Part shown: positions 34,709 to 43,193 of the stretch, piece after piece
Numbering within the stretch: the stretch's first letter is position 1
Layout: each line of letters begins with the position of its first letter
NCBI RefSeq assembly: GCF_001514215.1
Contig: NZ_KQ948855.1
Coordinates: forward strand, 1-64,000
Reading direction: 5' to 3'
DNA: 64,000 nucleotides
Origin: Streptomyces bungoensis
GTDB lineage: Bacteria; Actinomycetota; Actinomycetes; Streptomycetales; Streptomycetaceae
The notes under the pieces: model-generated
Seen by the model: the letters and a program-made list of their open reading frames with translations, nothing else
What the model was told of the DNA's origin: nothing
Database searches by the model: none
Translations under genes and position numbers: made by a program

Positions 34709-34931
34709 ACCGGCATCGTCGCACGGCCGGGTCCGTCCGGCCCAACCGCCCGGCCGGGCACGCGGGGAACCGAACCTTCATGGTCCCTTCATCCGTCTTC
34801 CCTAGCGTGCGAAGCGTCGGAGGGTCCGCGGGGCTGAGGGCCGAGACCGCCAACCGGGCCGAGCCCGGACCGGACGCGCACCGTATCTCCTCTCAGCACC
34901 GCGCTGTGAAAGACGAATGGGAGCCCGCCGG

Positions 34932-36191
34932 GTGAAGATCACGTTCCTGATACACAACGTCTACGGAATCGGCGGCACCATCCGCACGACGCTCAATCTC
35001 GCCGCGGCCCTGGCCGACCGCCACGAGGTGACGATCGTCTCCATGCTGCGCCAGCGGGCCCGGCCCCGGTTCGCCGTCGACCCGCGGGTGCGGATCGTGC
35101 CCCTGGTCGACCTGCGCGAGGGCTCGGCCGACACGGCGGATCCCCTGCTGGGCCGGCCCGCCGAGGTCTTCCCCGCCGCCGAGAAGCGGTACCGGCAGTA
35201 CAGCCGGCTCACCGACCGGCGGGCCGAGGAGTACCTGCGTGCCTGCGACGCGGACGTGATCATCGGGACGCGGCCGGGCGTCAACGTCTACCTGGCCCGC
35301 TTCGGCCCGCCCGGCGCCCTGCGCATCGCGCAGGAGCACCTCACCCACGACACGCACAGCAGGAAGCTGCTCGGCAGCCTCGCCCGCCACTACCGCGCCC
35401 TGGACGCGGTGGTCACGACCACCGAGGCGGACGCGGCCGTCTACCGCGCGAAGATGCGGCTGCCGGGCGTGCGGGTCCTCGCCGTGCCCAACGGCGTGCC
35501 CGACCCCGGGCTGCCGCCCGCCGACCTCTCCGCGAAGGTGGTCGCCGCCGCCGGGCGCCTGGTGCGCGGCAAGCGGTTCGACCTGCTGATCGAGGCGTTC
35601 GAGGAGGTCGCGGCCAAGCAGCCCGACTGGTCCCTGCGCATCTACGGCGCGGGCGCCGAGAAGGAGCGGCTGCAGCAGTCGATCGACGGTCGCGGTCTCG
35701 CCGGGCAGGTGCGGCTGATGGGGACCCGCTCGCCGATCGAGCCCGAGTTCGCCCAGGCGTCGATCGTCGTGAGCGCCTCCGAGGCCGAGTCGTTCGGCAT
35801 GACCCTCGTGGAGGCCATGCGCTGCGGCGTCCCGGTGGTCAGCACCGACTGCCCGCTCGGCCCCGCCGAGATCATCCGCCACGGCGTCGACGGCCTGCTG
35901 GTCCCCGTCGGCGACCGGGAGGCGCTGACCGCCGCGCTGCTGGAGCTCATCACCGACGAGCCGGCCCGCCGGCGCATGGGCGAGGCCGCCCGCGCCGCCG
36001 CCCGCCGCTTCGACCCCGCCCCCGTGGCCCGCAGCTACGACGACCTGTTCGCCGAACTGGCCGGTTCACGGCGTTCCCGTGCCTGGCAGCGCGGTCTGGG
36101 CTCGGCGCGCGGGCGGCTGGGTTCGGTGCGCGGCAGGCTGGGTTCGGTGCGCGGCCGGCTGGGCCGGGTGCTGCGCGGGGCCGGACGGTGA
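34932..36191 (+). CDS. Glycosyltransferase family 4 protein
   Basis: 419-aa GT-B enzyme. GTG 34932 is chosen because GGGAG lies 8 bases ahead; the ATG at 34917 would overlap that site. The N-terminal Rossmann domain starts ITFLIHNVYGIGGTIRT. The donor-binding C-terminal half has AAGRLVRGKRFDLLIEAF, RIYGAGAEKERL and the E-x7-E motif SEAESFGMTLVEAMRCG. The extreme C-terminus is a basic tail of three 7-residue repeats (RGRLGSV type) likely to sit on membrane phospholipid. Its stop overlaps the start of a PAP2 phosphatase gene, suggesting joint work on a lipid-linked sugar or cell-surface glycan. Confidence 0.93.
   Translation: MKITFLIHNVYGIGGTIRTTLNLAAALADRHEVTIVSMLRQRARPRFAVDPRVRIVPLVDLREGSADTADPLLGRPAEVFPAAEKRYRQYSRLTDRRAEEYLRACDADVIIGTRPGVNVYLARFGPPGALRIAQEHLTHDTHSRKLLGSLARHYRALDAVVTTTEADAAVYRAKMRLPGVRVLAVPNGVPDPGLPPADLSAKVVAAAGRLVRGKRFDLLIEAFEEVAAKQPDWSLRIYGAGAEKERLQQSIDGRGLAGQVRLMGTRSPIEPEFAQASIVVSASEAESFGMTLVEAMRCGVPVVSTDCPLGPAEIIRHGVDGLLVPVGDREALTAALLELITDEPARRRMGEAARAAARRFDPAPVARSYDDLFAELAGSRRSRAWQRGLGSARGRLGSVRGRLGSVRGRLGRVLRGAGR
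36107..36169 (+). repeat. 21-bp tandem repeat, three copies, at the end of the glycosyltransferase gene
   Basis: Units at 36107-36127, 36128-36148 and 36149-36169 follow GCGCGG-N2-GCTGGG and end in TCGGT or CGGGT. They encode RGRLGSV-like heptads forming an amphipathic basic helix. Copies differ at only a few bases, so length variation between strains is likely. Confidence 0.85.
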
Positions 36192-36787
36192 CCCGCGTGG
36201 TGCTCGCCTTCGACGGTTCCTGGTTCACGTCGGTCACGGACTTCGCGCGGCACACGCCCTGGCTCAACGGCGCGGCCGAGGTGTGGACCGACTACGGCCT
36301 GGGCGTCTTCGCGACGCTGATGGCGGCCGGCTGGTGGTCGGCTCGGCGGTCCGGCGCGCGGGCGATGGCGGTCGCCCTCGCGGCCCCGGTCTGCGTCCTG
36401 GTCGCGTTCGCCGTCACCGAGGTCGTCAAGTCCGGCGTCGGTGAGCTGCGGCCGTGCCGGTCGATGCCGCACGCGTTCATCGTCGAGACGTGCCCGCCGG
36501 CCGGCGACTACGCGTTCCCGAGCGGCCATGCGACGGTCGGCGCCGCGACGGTGGGGGCGCTGTTCCTGCTGGACCGCCGGCTCTCGGCCGTGGCGGCCGC
36601 CTTCGCCGTGGTGGAGGCCGCTTCCCGGGTCTACGTCGGCGCTCACTACCCCCACGATGTCGCGGTCTCGCTGGTCATCGGCTTCGTGGTCGCACTGCCG
36701 GCGAGCGCGGCCGCGCGCCGGCTGGGGACGCCCCTCGTCACCGGCCTGCGGTCAGGCCGCCTGCGCCCGCTGCTGGCCACGGGCTGA
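36188..36787 (+). CDS. PAP2 family phosphatase (membrane)
   Basis: 199 aa with about six membrane helices. The acid-phosphatase/haloperoxidase triad is complete: KSGVGELRPCR (motif 1), YAFPSGHAT (motif 2) and SRVYVGAHYPHDV (motif 3 with catalytic His). PAP2 proteins remove phosphate from lipid phosphates such as undecaprenyl pyrophosphate or phosphatidate. The GTG start at 36188 overlaps the glycosyltransferase stop (GTGA), so translation is coupled. A hairpin at 36789-36821 ends the unit. Confidence 0.93.
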   Translation: MTRVVLAFDGSWFTSVTDFARHTPWLNGAAEVWTDYGLGVFATLMAAGWWSARRSGARAMAVALAAPVCVLVAFAVTEVVKSGVGELRPCRSMPHAFIVETCPPAGDYAFPSGHATVGAATVGALFLLDRRLSAVAAAFAVVEAASRVYVGAHYPHDVAVSLVIGFVVALPASAAARRLGTPLVTGLRSGRLRPLLATG

Positions 36788-36788
36788 A

Positions 36789-36821
36789 CGCCCCCTCCCT
36801 CCGGGGAGCAGGCAGGGGGCG
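36789..36821. terminator. Hairpin between convergent PAP2 and ArsR-type genes
   Basis: Arms CGCCCCCT (36789-36796) and AGGGGGCG (36814-36821) pair perfectly. It sits 2 bp past the PAP2 stop and 3 bp before the end of the convergent regulator gene, so it may serve both. Confidence 0.55.
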
Positions 36822-36823
36822 GG

Positions 36824-37519
36824 TCAGCGTTCCGCCGTCTTCCGGGGGCCGGGTCCGGGGCCGGGCTCGGGCTTGGGGCGGGGCTCGTGTCCGGGGCCGG
36901 GTCCGGATCTGGCCCCGGACGCGGGCTCTGATCCGGATCCGGATGCGTACGCGGGCTCGGACCCGGGCTCCGGCACGGCGTAGAAGCGCAGTGACACCGG
37001 ACGCGCCCCCTCGGGGGCCTCTTCGCGCAGGTGGCTGTAGCGGTCGAGCAGGGCGTGGTAGTCGCGCAGGAAGGCCAGGAGCTCCTCCCTGGTCATCCAG
37101 GTGCCGTGCCGCTGGACCTGGGCCCAGCCCTCGGGGCCGCGGTACTCCTCGTGGGCGCGGCGGAAGAGGGCCGTGTCGACCTCGATCTTGAGATGGGCGA
37201 GCCGGGCTGCGGCCGCGTACTCCTCGGGCGACATGGTGGCCGGGTCCGGGGTGGTGTGGCTGAACGGCAGCACCCGCCACCAGCGCTCCCGGCCGCCCGA
37301 CTTCTCCGGGATCTCCTCGATGAGCCGCTGCTCGGCGAGCTTGCGCAGGTGGTAGCTGGTGGTGCCGGAGCTCTCGCCGAGTTCCCGGGCGAGGACGGTG
37401 GAGTTCGCCTCGCCGTGCCGGCCGAGGTACTCGAGGATCCGGCGGCGCAGGGGGTTGCCGAGGGACTTGTAGAGAGCGGTGCGCTCCAGGCTGGTCATCT
37501 CGGACATGCCGTCGGTCAT
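36824..37519 (-). CDS. ArsR-type winged-helix transcriptional regulator with disordered tail
   Basis: 231 aa. The N-terminal winged helix (about 8-95) includes ALYKSLGNPLRRRILEYL, NSTVLARELGESSGTTSYHL and the wing EEIPEKSGGRERWWR, typical of HTH_20/ArsR-like regulators. A helical middle (EEYAAAARLAHLKIEV, then WMTREELLAFLRDY) follows. The last 50 residues are Pro/Glu/Gly/Ser repeats and are probably disordered. The ATG at 37519 is used; 37507 or about 37498 are possible. It is divergent from a four-helix membrane protein; an inverted repeat between them is the likely operator. Confidence 0.9.
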   Translation of the reverse strand: MTDGMSEMTSLERTALYKSLGNPLRRRILEYLGRHGEANSTVLARELGESSGTTSYHLRKLAEQRLIEEIPEKSGGRERWWRVLPFSHTTPDPATMSPEEYAAAARLAHLKIEVDTALFRRAHEEYRGPEGWAQVQRHGTWMTREELLAFLRDYHALLDRYSHLREEAPEGARPVSLRFYAVPEPGSEPAYASGSGSEPASGARSGPGPGHEPRPKPEPGPGPGPRKTAER

Positions 37520-37577
37520 GCGGTCACCGTAACCCTGAGAACCCCGAGTCGTCCCCGAGTTCCGCCGAATTTTCTTT

Positions 37578-37593
37578 GCAGAAGTTTCTCTGC
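37578..37593. promoter_or_regulatory. Inverted repeat in the divergent ArsR-type/membrane-protein promoter
   Basis: GCAGA-AGTTTC-TCTGC, in an AT-rich patch (TTTTCTTTGCAGAAGTTTCT) that stands out from the GC-rich surroundings. Position and symmetry suit the neighbouring winged-helix regulator. Confidence 0.5.
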
Positions 37594-37655
37594 GTTTTAC
37601 GGTGGTAGCCGTAGAGCCGTACGTGTCGTGCGGCCGGAGCGAGGGGGACTGGGTG

Positions 37656-38036
37656 ATGAGACGCTGGACACGCTGGACACTGATCGTGCTCGGTACGGCT
37701 TCGGTGCTGCTCGTGCCGTGGATGATCGTGCTGGCCGTGACCCTCCCGGGCAGCACGGAGGTGCGGCACTGGGCGCTGGCCTGGATCGGCCTGGACGTCC
37801 TGATGGCGGCGGGCTGCGCCACCACGGCGCTGCTGGGCCTGCGCGGCGACTCCCGGGCCCGGCTCACGGCTTCGGCGACGGCCTCCGTCGCGGTCCTGGA
37901 CGCCTGGTTCGACATCACCACCGCCCCGGCCGGCGCCGAACTCGCCCAGGCGTTGGGCTGCGCGGTGCTGGAGGGCGCCCTGGCGGGGGCGTGCGTCTAC
38001 CTCGCCCTGTCCCGGCGGGTCCTCGCCGGGAGGTGA
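37656..38036 (+). CDS. Small integral membrane protein
   Basis: 126 aa with four predicted membrane helices (WTLIVLGTASVLLVPWMIVL, ALAWIGLDVLMAAGC, ASATASVAVLDAWF, LEGALAGACVYLAL). It starts MRRWTRW at ATG 37656, preceded by GAGGGGG; a GTG three bases earlier is equally possible. No catalytic motif is seen. It is divergent from the ArsR-type regulator, which probably controls it. I do not recognise the function. Confidence 0.78.
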   Translation: MRRWTRWTLIVLGTASVLLVPWMIVLAVTLPGSTEVRHWALAWIGLDVLMAAGCATTALLGLRGDSRARLTASATASVAVLDAWFDITTAPAGAELAQALGCAVLEGALAGACVYLALSRRVLAGR

Positions 38037-38113
38037 TCGAGACCCTCTCGCCAACGCGGCCCGTCCCAAGGACACTCGGGGGCAGGAGAGTTGACGCCGG
38101 AGGGGGACGGGAC

Positions 38114-41100
38114 ATGCGGGACGGCCATCGGGCGGAGGCCGAGCGGCTGCTGGTGCGGGCCGTGGAGGAGGAGGTACGGCGCTCCGGCGGCCGGACCGAC
38201 GGTCAGGTGCTGCTGACGCGGGCACGGGACGCGCTGGACTCCATGGCGCGGACGGCCGCCGAGGAGTACGAGGCCTACACCCGGGCGCTCGACGAGAGCG
38301 AGGCCGGCCGCGTCACCTTCGGCCAGCGCTACGCCCGCGCGGGCGCCGGTACGGCGTTGCTGGTGGCCGCCGTCGCCGCGGCGGCCGCCGCCGTCGCCGA
38401 CCTGTCCCTGGGCACCGGTCCCGGTACGGCCGTCGGCGCGGGCCTCACCGCCGCGGTGGCCGGCGCCGCCGCCACGGTCGTGAAGGTGGCCGGCTCCCAC
38501 CTGCCCGCCGCCCACCACCGCGCGGGCGCGGCCGGCCAGCCCGGCGGCCCGGAGCAGCTGCGGCTGCAGTGGCTGACCGCGCTGGAGGTGCGCGGCGTCC
38601 GCCCCTTCTTCGACCAGCAGCGGGTGCTCAGCGCCTCCACCGGCCCGAAGAAGACGGCCGGCCCGGCGCTGCGCGGCGCGGACAAGAGCGCGGCGGCCCG
38701 CAGGCGCACGATGCTGGAGCAGTCGTTCGGCCAGCTCCCCGAGCCGGACGGCCCGTTCGCGGGGCGCCGTCAGGAGCTGGCGCGGATCCGCCAGTGGGCG
38801 CAGGCGGCCCGGGCGGCCACGGAGACCCGGCCGACGGTGGTCGTGCTGCACGGGGAGCCCGGCTCGGGCCGGACGGCTCTCGCGGTCCGCGCGGCGCACG
38901 ACCTGAGGGACCACTTCCGCGGCGCGGTCGTGGTGGACCTGCGCGGCGGCAGCCGGGAGGAGCCGCCCCTGACCACCCGGGACGCCCTGCTGCACCTGCT
39001 CAACCGGCTCGGCGCGCCCCGCGAGCAGCTGCTGTTCCGCGAGCGGTCCTCCCCCGACCAGCAGGTCAAGCGGCTCGGCGAGCTGTACCACCGGCACCTG
39101 GCCGGGCTGCCGGTGACGATCGTGCTGGACGACGCCCCGGACCCCGAGCAGGTGCGCGCCCTGGTGCCGGAGCGCTCCGACAGCCTGGTGCTGGTCACCA
39201 CCCGCGACCCGCTCGCGCTGCCCGCGGACCTCGCCGCCTGGGTGCACCACCTGCCCGTCGCGCCCCTCGACGCGGCGGGCGCCGAGGAACTGCTGGGCAC
39301 GGCCGCCCAGGACGCCTCGGCGCCGTACGACGCCGAGTCCGCCGACCGGGTCCGGGAGCTGTGCGGCGGGCTGCCGCTGGCGCTGCGCGTGGCGGGCTCC
39401 GCGCTGGGCCCGCGCTCGGCCCGGCAGCTGGCCGCGGACCTCGCCGCGTACGGCCCGGTGGAGCCGGTCGAGCGCGCCCTGTGGCTGCGCTACAGCGACC
39501 AGCCGGAGACCACGCGCCGCCTGCTGCGCCGGCTCGCGCTGGCCGGCCGGGCCTCCCTGGGCGGGGCGGCGGCCGCCGCCCTGCTCGGCACGGACGAGGC
39601 GGAGGCCACCCGGCAGCTGACCGCGCTCGCCGGGGCCGGTCTGCTCGACCACGTCCGCGGCAGCCGCTACCGGCTGCACGACCTGGTGCGCTCCTTCGCC
39701 CAGGCCCGGCTGCTGGACGAGGAGGACCCGGCCGAGCGGACGGCCGCGCAGGAGCGGCTGATCGTCAACTACGCGGAGCTGGCCGACTCGGTGCTGCGGC
39801 TGGTCGACGGCAACATGTCGACCCGCTCGGACCGGTTCGGCCCGCACGGCTTCACCTCGCTGGACGAGGCGCTGCGCTGGCTGGACGACGAGTCGAGCTT
39901 CATCACGGCCACCCTGCGCCACGCCGAGGGGGTGGACCAGTCGGCCGTGCTGAACCTGCTCGGCGCCCTGTGCGACTACTGCCTGCTGCGCGGCGACCTC
40001 TACCGTCTCGGCGAGATCAGCGAGCTGGCCCAGGCCGTGGACCAGGGGCTGCTGGTGCGCTCCGTGCAGTGGCGCACCGGCATCGCGGCGCGCCAGCTCG
40101 GCGAGCTGGACAAGGCGCGCGCCACGCTCACCTCCGTGGTCGACCTGTACCGGGAGGCCCACCACGACGCCGGTGCCGCCCGCGCCCTGACCTCGCTGGG
40201 GATCACCCTGCACCACCAGGGCAACCTCACCGAGGCCGCGGCCCGGCTCCAGGAGTCCCTGGACCTGCAGGCCGCGCCGGAGCTGGCCACCGACCGCGCC
40301 TGGACGATGCACGCGCTGGCGGCGGTGCAGCGCGACCGGGCCCGCCTGGCGGAGGCCCTCGACCTGCTCACCCGCTCCCTGGTCCTGCACCGCGAGGGCG
40401 GCTCGGTGCACGGTGAGGCCTGGGCGCACTTCCAGCTCGGCCAGCTGGCGCTGCGCATGGGGGACGTCCCGCGCGCGGAGACGGAACTGGCGGCCGCCCT
40501 GGAGCGGTACGGCCGCACCCGCGACGCCCGCGGGGAGGCCTGGGCGCTGACCCAGCTGGCGCGGGCGCGGCTGGTCGACGGCGACGCCCTGCCGGCCGTG
40601 GAGGGCCTGCGCCGGGCGGCGGCCCGGCATGTGGAGAACGAGGACGCGCGCGGCGAGGCGTGGACGCTGTACTACCTCGGGCAGGCGCTGGAGGAGACCG
40701 GCGAGCTGGACCGGGCGGTGCGGGAGCTGGAGCGCTCGCGGCAGATGTTCTCCCGGATGCGGGACGTGTACGGTCTCGCCTGCGCCCGGCACCACTCGGC
40801 CCGGGTCACCCGCGACCAGCGGGCCGCGCAGACCGGGTCGCTGCGCAACTCCGGCTTCGCCCGCCAGCTGCTGGTCGACGCCCGCGCAGACTTCCAGCGC
40901 ATCGGTGTCGCCCACGGCGAGGCGTGGACCTGCCTGGAGCTGGCGGTGGTGGACGCGGGCAACGCCCGGTTCCCGCAGGCGCTGGGCCTGTGCGACGAGG
41001 CGCTCGCCCTCTTCACGTCCTACGGCGACCGCCGCGGCGAGGACTGGGCCCGCTTCCTGCGCTGCACCCTGCTGCCGTACGCGGCGCCGGGCGGGGTGGA

Positions 41101-41317
41101 GGTGGGCACCGCGGTCGCCCAGGAGGAACTGGCCCGGCTGGCCGGGGCCGGCCATCCGCTGCGCGACGAGAAGCTCGACGACTGCGTCCCGGCCTACGCC
41201 CTGCTGCTGGAGCGCGGCGTCGAGCTGGAGGCGGGGTGGCAGGCCTGGCGGCTGCGCATGACGCCGGACCGCCACGCCCGGGAGGTGATGGGAGTGGCGG
41301 TGCCGGCACGGGACTGA
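38114..41317 (+). CDS. STAND NTPase with TPR repeats, membrane-anchored
   Basis: 1067 aa. The N-terminal 75 residues are helical. A hydrophobic Ala-rich segment (about 78-130) holds one or two membrane helices. The NB-ARC-like core starts FAGRRQELARI; its P-loop is GEPGSGRT (247-254) with Arg where Lys is usual. Walker B is PVTIVLDDAPD, sensor LVLVTTRDP, then the GLPLALRVAG motif. Residues about 560-1050 are tetratricopeptide repeats (AARALTSLGITLHHQGN, GEAWAHFQLGQLALRMGD). There is no AfsR-type DNA-binding domain and no obvious effector domain. Similar STAND proteins act as signal-gated switches. ATG 38114 follows AGGGGGACGGG. Confidence 0.87.
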   Translation: MRDGHRAEAERLLVRAVEEEVRRSGGRTDGQVLLTRARDALDSMARTAAEEYEAYTRALDESEAGRVTFGQRYARAGAGTALLVAAVAAAAAAVADLSLGTGPGTAVGAGLTAAVAGAAATVVKVAGSHLPAAHHRAGAAGQPGGPEQLRLQWLTALEVRGVRPFFDQQRVLSASTGPKKTAGPALRGADKSAAARRRTMLEQSFGQLPEPDGPFAGRRQELARIRQWAQAARAATETRPTVVVLHGEPGSGRTALAVRAAHDLRDHFRGAVVVDLRGGSREEPPLTTRDALLHLLNRLGAPREQLLFRERSSPDQQVKRLGELYHRHLAGLPVTIVLDDAPDPEQVRALVPERSDSLVLVTTRDPLALPADLAAWVHHLPVAPLDAAGAEELLGTAAQDASAPYDAESADRVRELCGGLPLALRVAGSALGPRSARQLAADLAAYGPVEPVERALWLRYSDQPETTRRLLRRLALAGRASLGGAAAAALLGTDEAEATRQLTALAGAGLLDHVRGSRYRLHDLVRSFAQARLLDEEDPAERTAAQERLIVNYAELADSVLRLVDGNMSTRSDRFGPHGFTSLDEALRWLDDESSFITATLRHAEGVDQSAVLNLLGALCDYCLLRGDLYRLGEISELAQAVDQGLLVRSVQWRTGIAARQLGELDKARATLTSVVDLYREAHHDAGAARALTSLGITLHHQGNLTEAAARLQESLDLQAAPELATDRAWTMHALAAVQRDRARLAEALDLLTRSLVLHREGGSVHGEAWAHFQLGQLALRMGDVPRAETELAAALERYGRTRDARGEAWALTQLARARLVDGDALPAVEGLRRAAARHVENEDARGEAWTLYYLGQALEETGELDRAVRELERSRQMFSRMRDVYGLACARHHSARVTRDQRAAQTGSLRNSGFARQLLVDARADFQRIGVAHGEAWTCLELAVVDAGNARFPQALGLCDEALALFTSYGDRRGEDWARFLRCTLLPYAAPGGVEVGTAVAQEELARLAGAGHPLRDEKLDDCVPAYALLLERGVELEAGWQAWRLRMTPDRHAREVMGVAVPARD

Positions 41318-41328
41318 GACCGCCGGGG

Positions 41329-41583
41329 TCAGCCCCGGGAAGCCCCGGAGTCGGTCTTCTGCCCGGCGTTCTCCCCGGCCTTCTGCTCCGCCGCGGGGTC
41401 CGGGGCCTCCTTGAAGTCGACCTTCTGCATGTGCTTGCTCATCGACTTCATCAGGCCCCACACCGCCAGGGCCATCACCGCGAAGACGATGAAGCCGAGG
41501 ACGCCGGGGGTGACCTTGTTCTGGTCGACCTCCTTGGCGAGGGGGGCGAGGTGCGTCACTGCCAGACTCAGGCTTGCGCTCAT
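41329..41583 (-). CDS. Small single-pass membrane protein after mca
   Basis: 84 aa from ATG 41583 (SASLSLAV); an ATG at 41592 overlapping the mca stop is also possible. One membrane helix, VTPGVLGFIVFAVMALAVWG, is followed by a basic stretch (LMKSMSKHMQKVDFKE) and a charged, disordered tail. It directly follows mca, so it is cotranscribed and translationally coupled. A conserved actinobacterial pairing with mca is my recollection. The function is unknown. Confidence 0.8.
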   Translation of the reverse strand: MSASLSLAVTHLAPLAKEVDQNKVTPGVLGFIVFAVMALAVWGLMKSMSKHMQKVDFKEAPDPAAEQKAGENAGQKTDSGASRG

Positions 41584-41584
41584 G

Positions 41585-42466
41585 TCAGACATTGTCCCGG
41601 ATGCCCGCGAAGAGGTCGTCCTCGGGGAGGGAGGTGTCGACGAGGGACTTCGCCAGCTCGTACTCCTCCGTCGGCCAGACCTCCTTCTGCAGGTCCATCG
41701 GCACCTTGAACCAGCCGCCGTCGGGGTCGATCTGGGTGGCATGGGCGATCAGGGCCTTGTCCCGGATCTCGAAGAAGTCCGCGCACGGCACGTGCGTGGT
41801 CAGCGTGCGCTCCTTACGCTCGAACTCCTTCCACCGCTTGAGCCAGTCCCCGTAGGGCGACTCCAGGCCGCGGGCGAGCATCGCGTGGTGCAGGGCCTCG
41901 GTGCGGGGGCGGTTGAAGCCCTGGTTGTAGTACAGCTTCAGCGGCTGGTACGCGGGGCCGAACTCCGCCTCCGGGTACTTCTCGGTGTCCGCCGCGCCCT
42001 CGAACGCCACCATGGAGATCTTGTGGGTCATGATGTGGTCGGGGTGCGGGTAGCCGCCGTTCTCGTCGTAGGTGGTGATCACCTGCGGGCGGAAGGAGCG
42101 GATCTGCCGCACCAGCTCGCCGGCCGCCTTGTCGACGTCCTCCAGGGCGAAGCAGCCCTCCGGCAGCGGCGGCAGCGGGTCGCCCTCGGGCAGGCCGGAG
42201 TCGACGAAGCCGAGCCACTCCTGCCGGACGCCGAGGATCTCCCGGGCCTCGTCCATCTCCTTCTTGCGCACCTCGTGGATGTGCTCCTCGATGTACGCGT
42301 CGCCCTGGAGCTTGGGGTTGAGGATGGAGCCGCGCTCTCCGCCGGTGCAGGTCACCACCAGCACCTCCACCCCCTCGGACACGTACTTCGCCATGGTGGC
42401 CGCGCCCTTGCTCGACTCGTCGTCGGGGTGCGCGTGGACGGCCATCAGTCGCAGCTGGTCAGTCAA
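41585..42466 (-). CDS. mca: Mycothiol S-conjugate amidase
   Basis: 293 aa, cytoplasmic zinc hydrolase of the LmbE/PIG-L family. It cleaves mycothiol S-conjugates of electrophiles and drugs to a mercapturic acid, which is exported, and GlcN-inositol, which is recycled. The zinc motif HAHPDDE is at residues 11-17, with a further zinc ligand in YPHPDHIMTH. The full length and the C-terminal SPYGDWLKRWKEF segment match Mca rather than the shorter MshB. The TTG start at 42466 is supported by GAGGAATGAG. It is divergent from a DUF4307 gene. Confidence 0.96.
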   Translation of the reverse strand: MTDQLRLMAVHAHPDDESSKGAATMAKYVSEGVEVLVVTCTGGERGSILNPKLQGDAYIEEHIHEVRKKEMDEAREILGVRQEWLGFVDSGLPEGDPLPPLPEGCFALEDVDKAAGELVRQIRSFRPQVITTYDENGGYPHPDHIMTHKISMVAFEGAADTEKYPEAEFGPAYQPLKLYYNQGFNRPRTEALHHAMLARGLESPYGDWLKRWKEFERKERTLTTHVPCADFFEIRDKALIAHATQIDPDGGWFKVPMDLQKEVWPTEEYELAKSLVDTSLPEDDLFAGIRDNV

Positions 42467-42575
42467 GACTCATTCCTCGTCGGTCGGCGCCCCGTGTCTT
42501 CGGGTGCGGTTCACAGGTGTCGTCCCGCAGGGACGTCGTTGAGGGGCGGTGGTCGGGCGGCGGGCGGGCGGCTTC

Positions 42576-42581
42576 TATAGT
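42576..42581 (+). promoter_or_regulatory. -10 element upstream of the DUF4307 gene
   Basis: TATAGT lies 41 bases upstream of the ATG at 42623 in very GC-rich sequence. No good -35 is seen at 17-18 bp, so the promoter is only partly supported. Confidence 0.45.
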
Positions 42582-42622
42582 GACGGACTTGGGGGGCTGA
42601 AAATTCCGCGGGAAGGACGATC

Positions 42623-43021
42623 ATGGGTACGGCGAGCACGCGGCTGCCCGAGGGCCGCTACGGTCGCTCCTCGGACGAGCGTGCCGACCGCAAGCTCAAG
42701 ATCGCCGGAACGGTGCTCGGCGCGGTCCTGCTGGCGCTGGTCGGCTACTTCGCCTACCACTACGTCGCGCAGAACGAGATCAGCGCCCAGGTGATCACCT
42801 TCCAGGCGTCCGACGACGCGGTCAGGGTGCACCTGGAGGTCCACAAGGACTCCGGCGTCTCCGGCTACTGCACGCTGCGCTCCCAGTCGGCGGACGGCGC
42901 CGAGGTGGGCCGGGCGGACTTCCGCTTCACCGGGCCGGCCTCGAGCATCGACAAGGTCGTCACCCTGCGGACGACGGCCAAGGGCACCACGGCGGAGCTG
43001 CTCGGCTGCCACGCCGGCTGA
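42623..43021 (+). CDS. DUF4307 domain-containing membrane protein
   Basis: 132 aa. A basic N-terminus (LPEGRYGRSSDERADRKLK) precedes one membrane helix (IAGTVLGAVLLALVGYFAYH). An extracytoplasmic beta domain with two cysteines follows (GYCTLRSQSADGAEVG, then ELLGCHAG). The GRYG start and the helix-plus-beta layout are diagnostic of DUF4307, an actinobacterial family found next to mca and greA. The ribosome site GGGAAGGACG precedes ATG 42623. Function unknown. Confidence 0.92.
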   Translation: MGTASTRLPEGRYGRSSDERADRKLKIAGTVLGAVLLALVGYFAYHYVAQNEISAQVITFQASDDAVRVHLEVHKDSGVSGYCTLRSQSADGAEVGRADFRFTGPASSIDKVVTLRTTAKGTTAELLGCHAG

Positions 43022-43193
43022 TCGCCGGCCCGGAAACCGCATGCCGCGACCTGCGCCGATGTAATTCTGGTGGCTTATGTCCTCCCCTTGAGGGCATCGA
43101 ATTGTTAGGCTCGTGGTTTCGCCCATCCAAGAGGGAACATTCTTCTGGGTAGGGCGATGCTTTTGTATTCCCAGTACCGACGAGGAGCACCCT

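Noticed and set aside
34709-34853. N-terminal extension of the DUF255 frame to 34853
   Set aside because: It is an out-of-frame reading made open by the insertion; the real N-terminus begins at 34708 in another frame.
37031-38113. Long N-terminal extension of the STAND gene (frame opens at 37031)
   Set aside because: It runs antisense through the ArsR-type gene and out of frame through the membrane-protein gene; the ATG at 38114 has the ribosome site.
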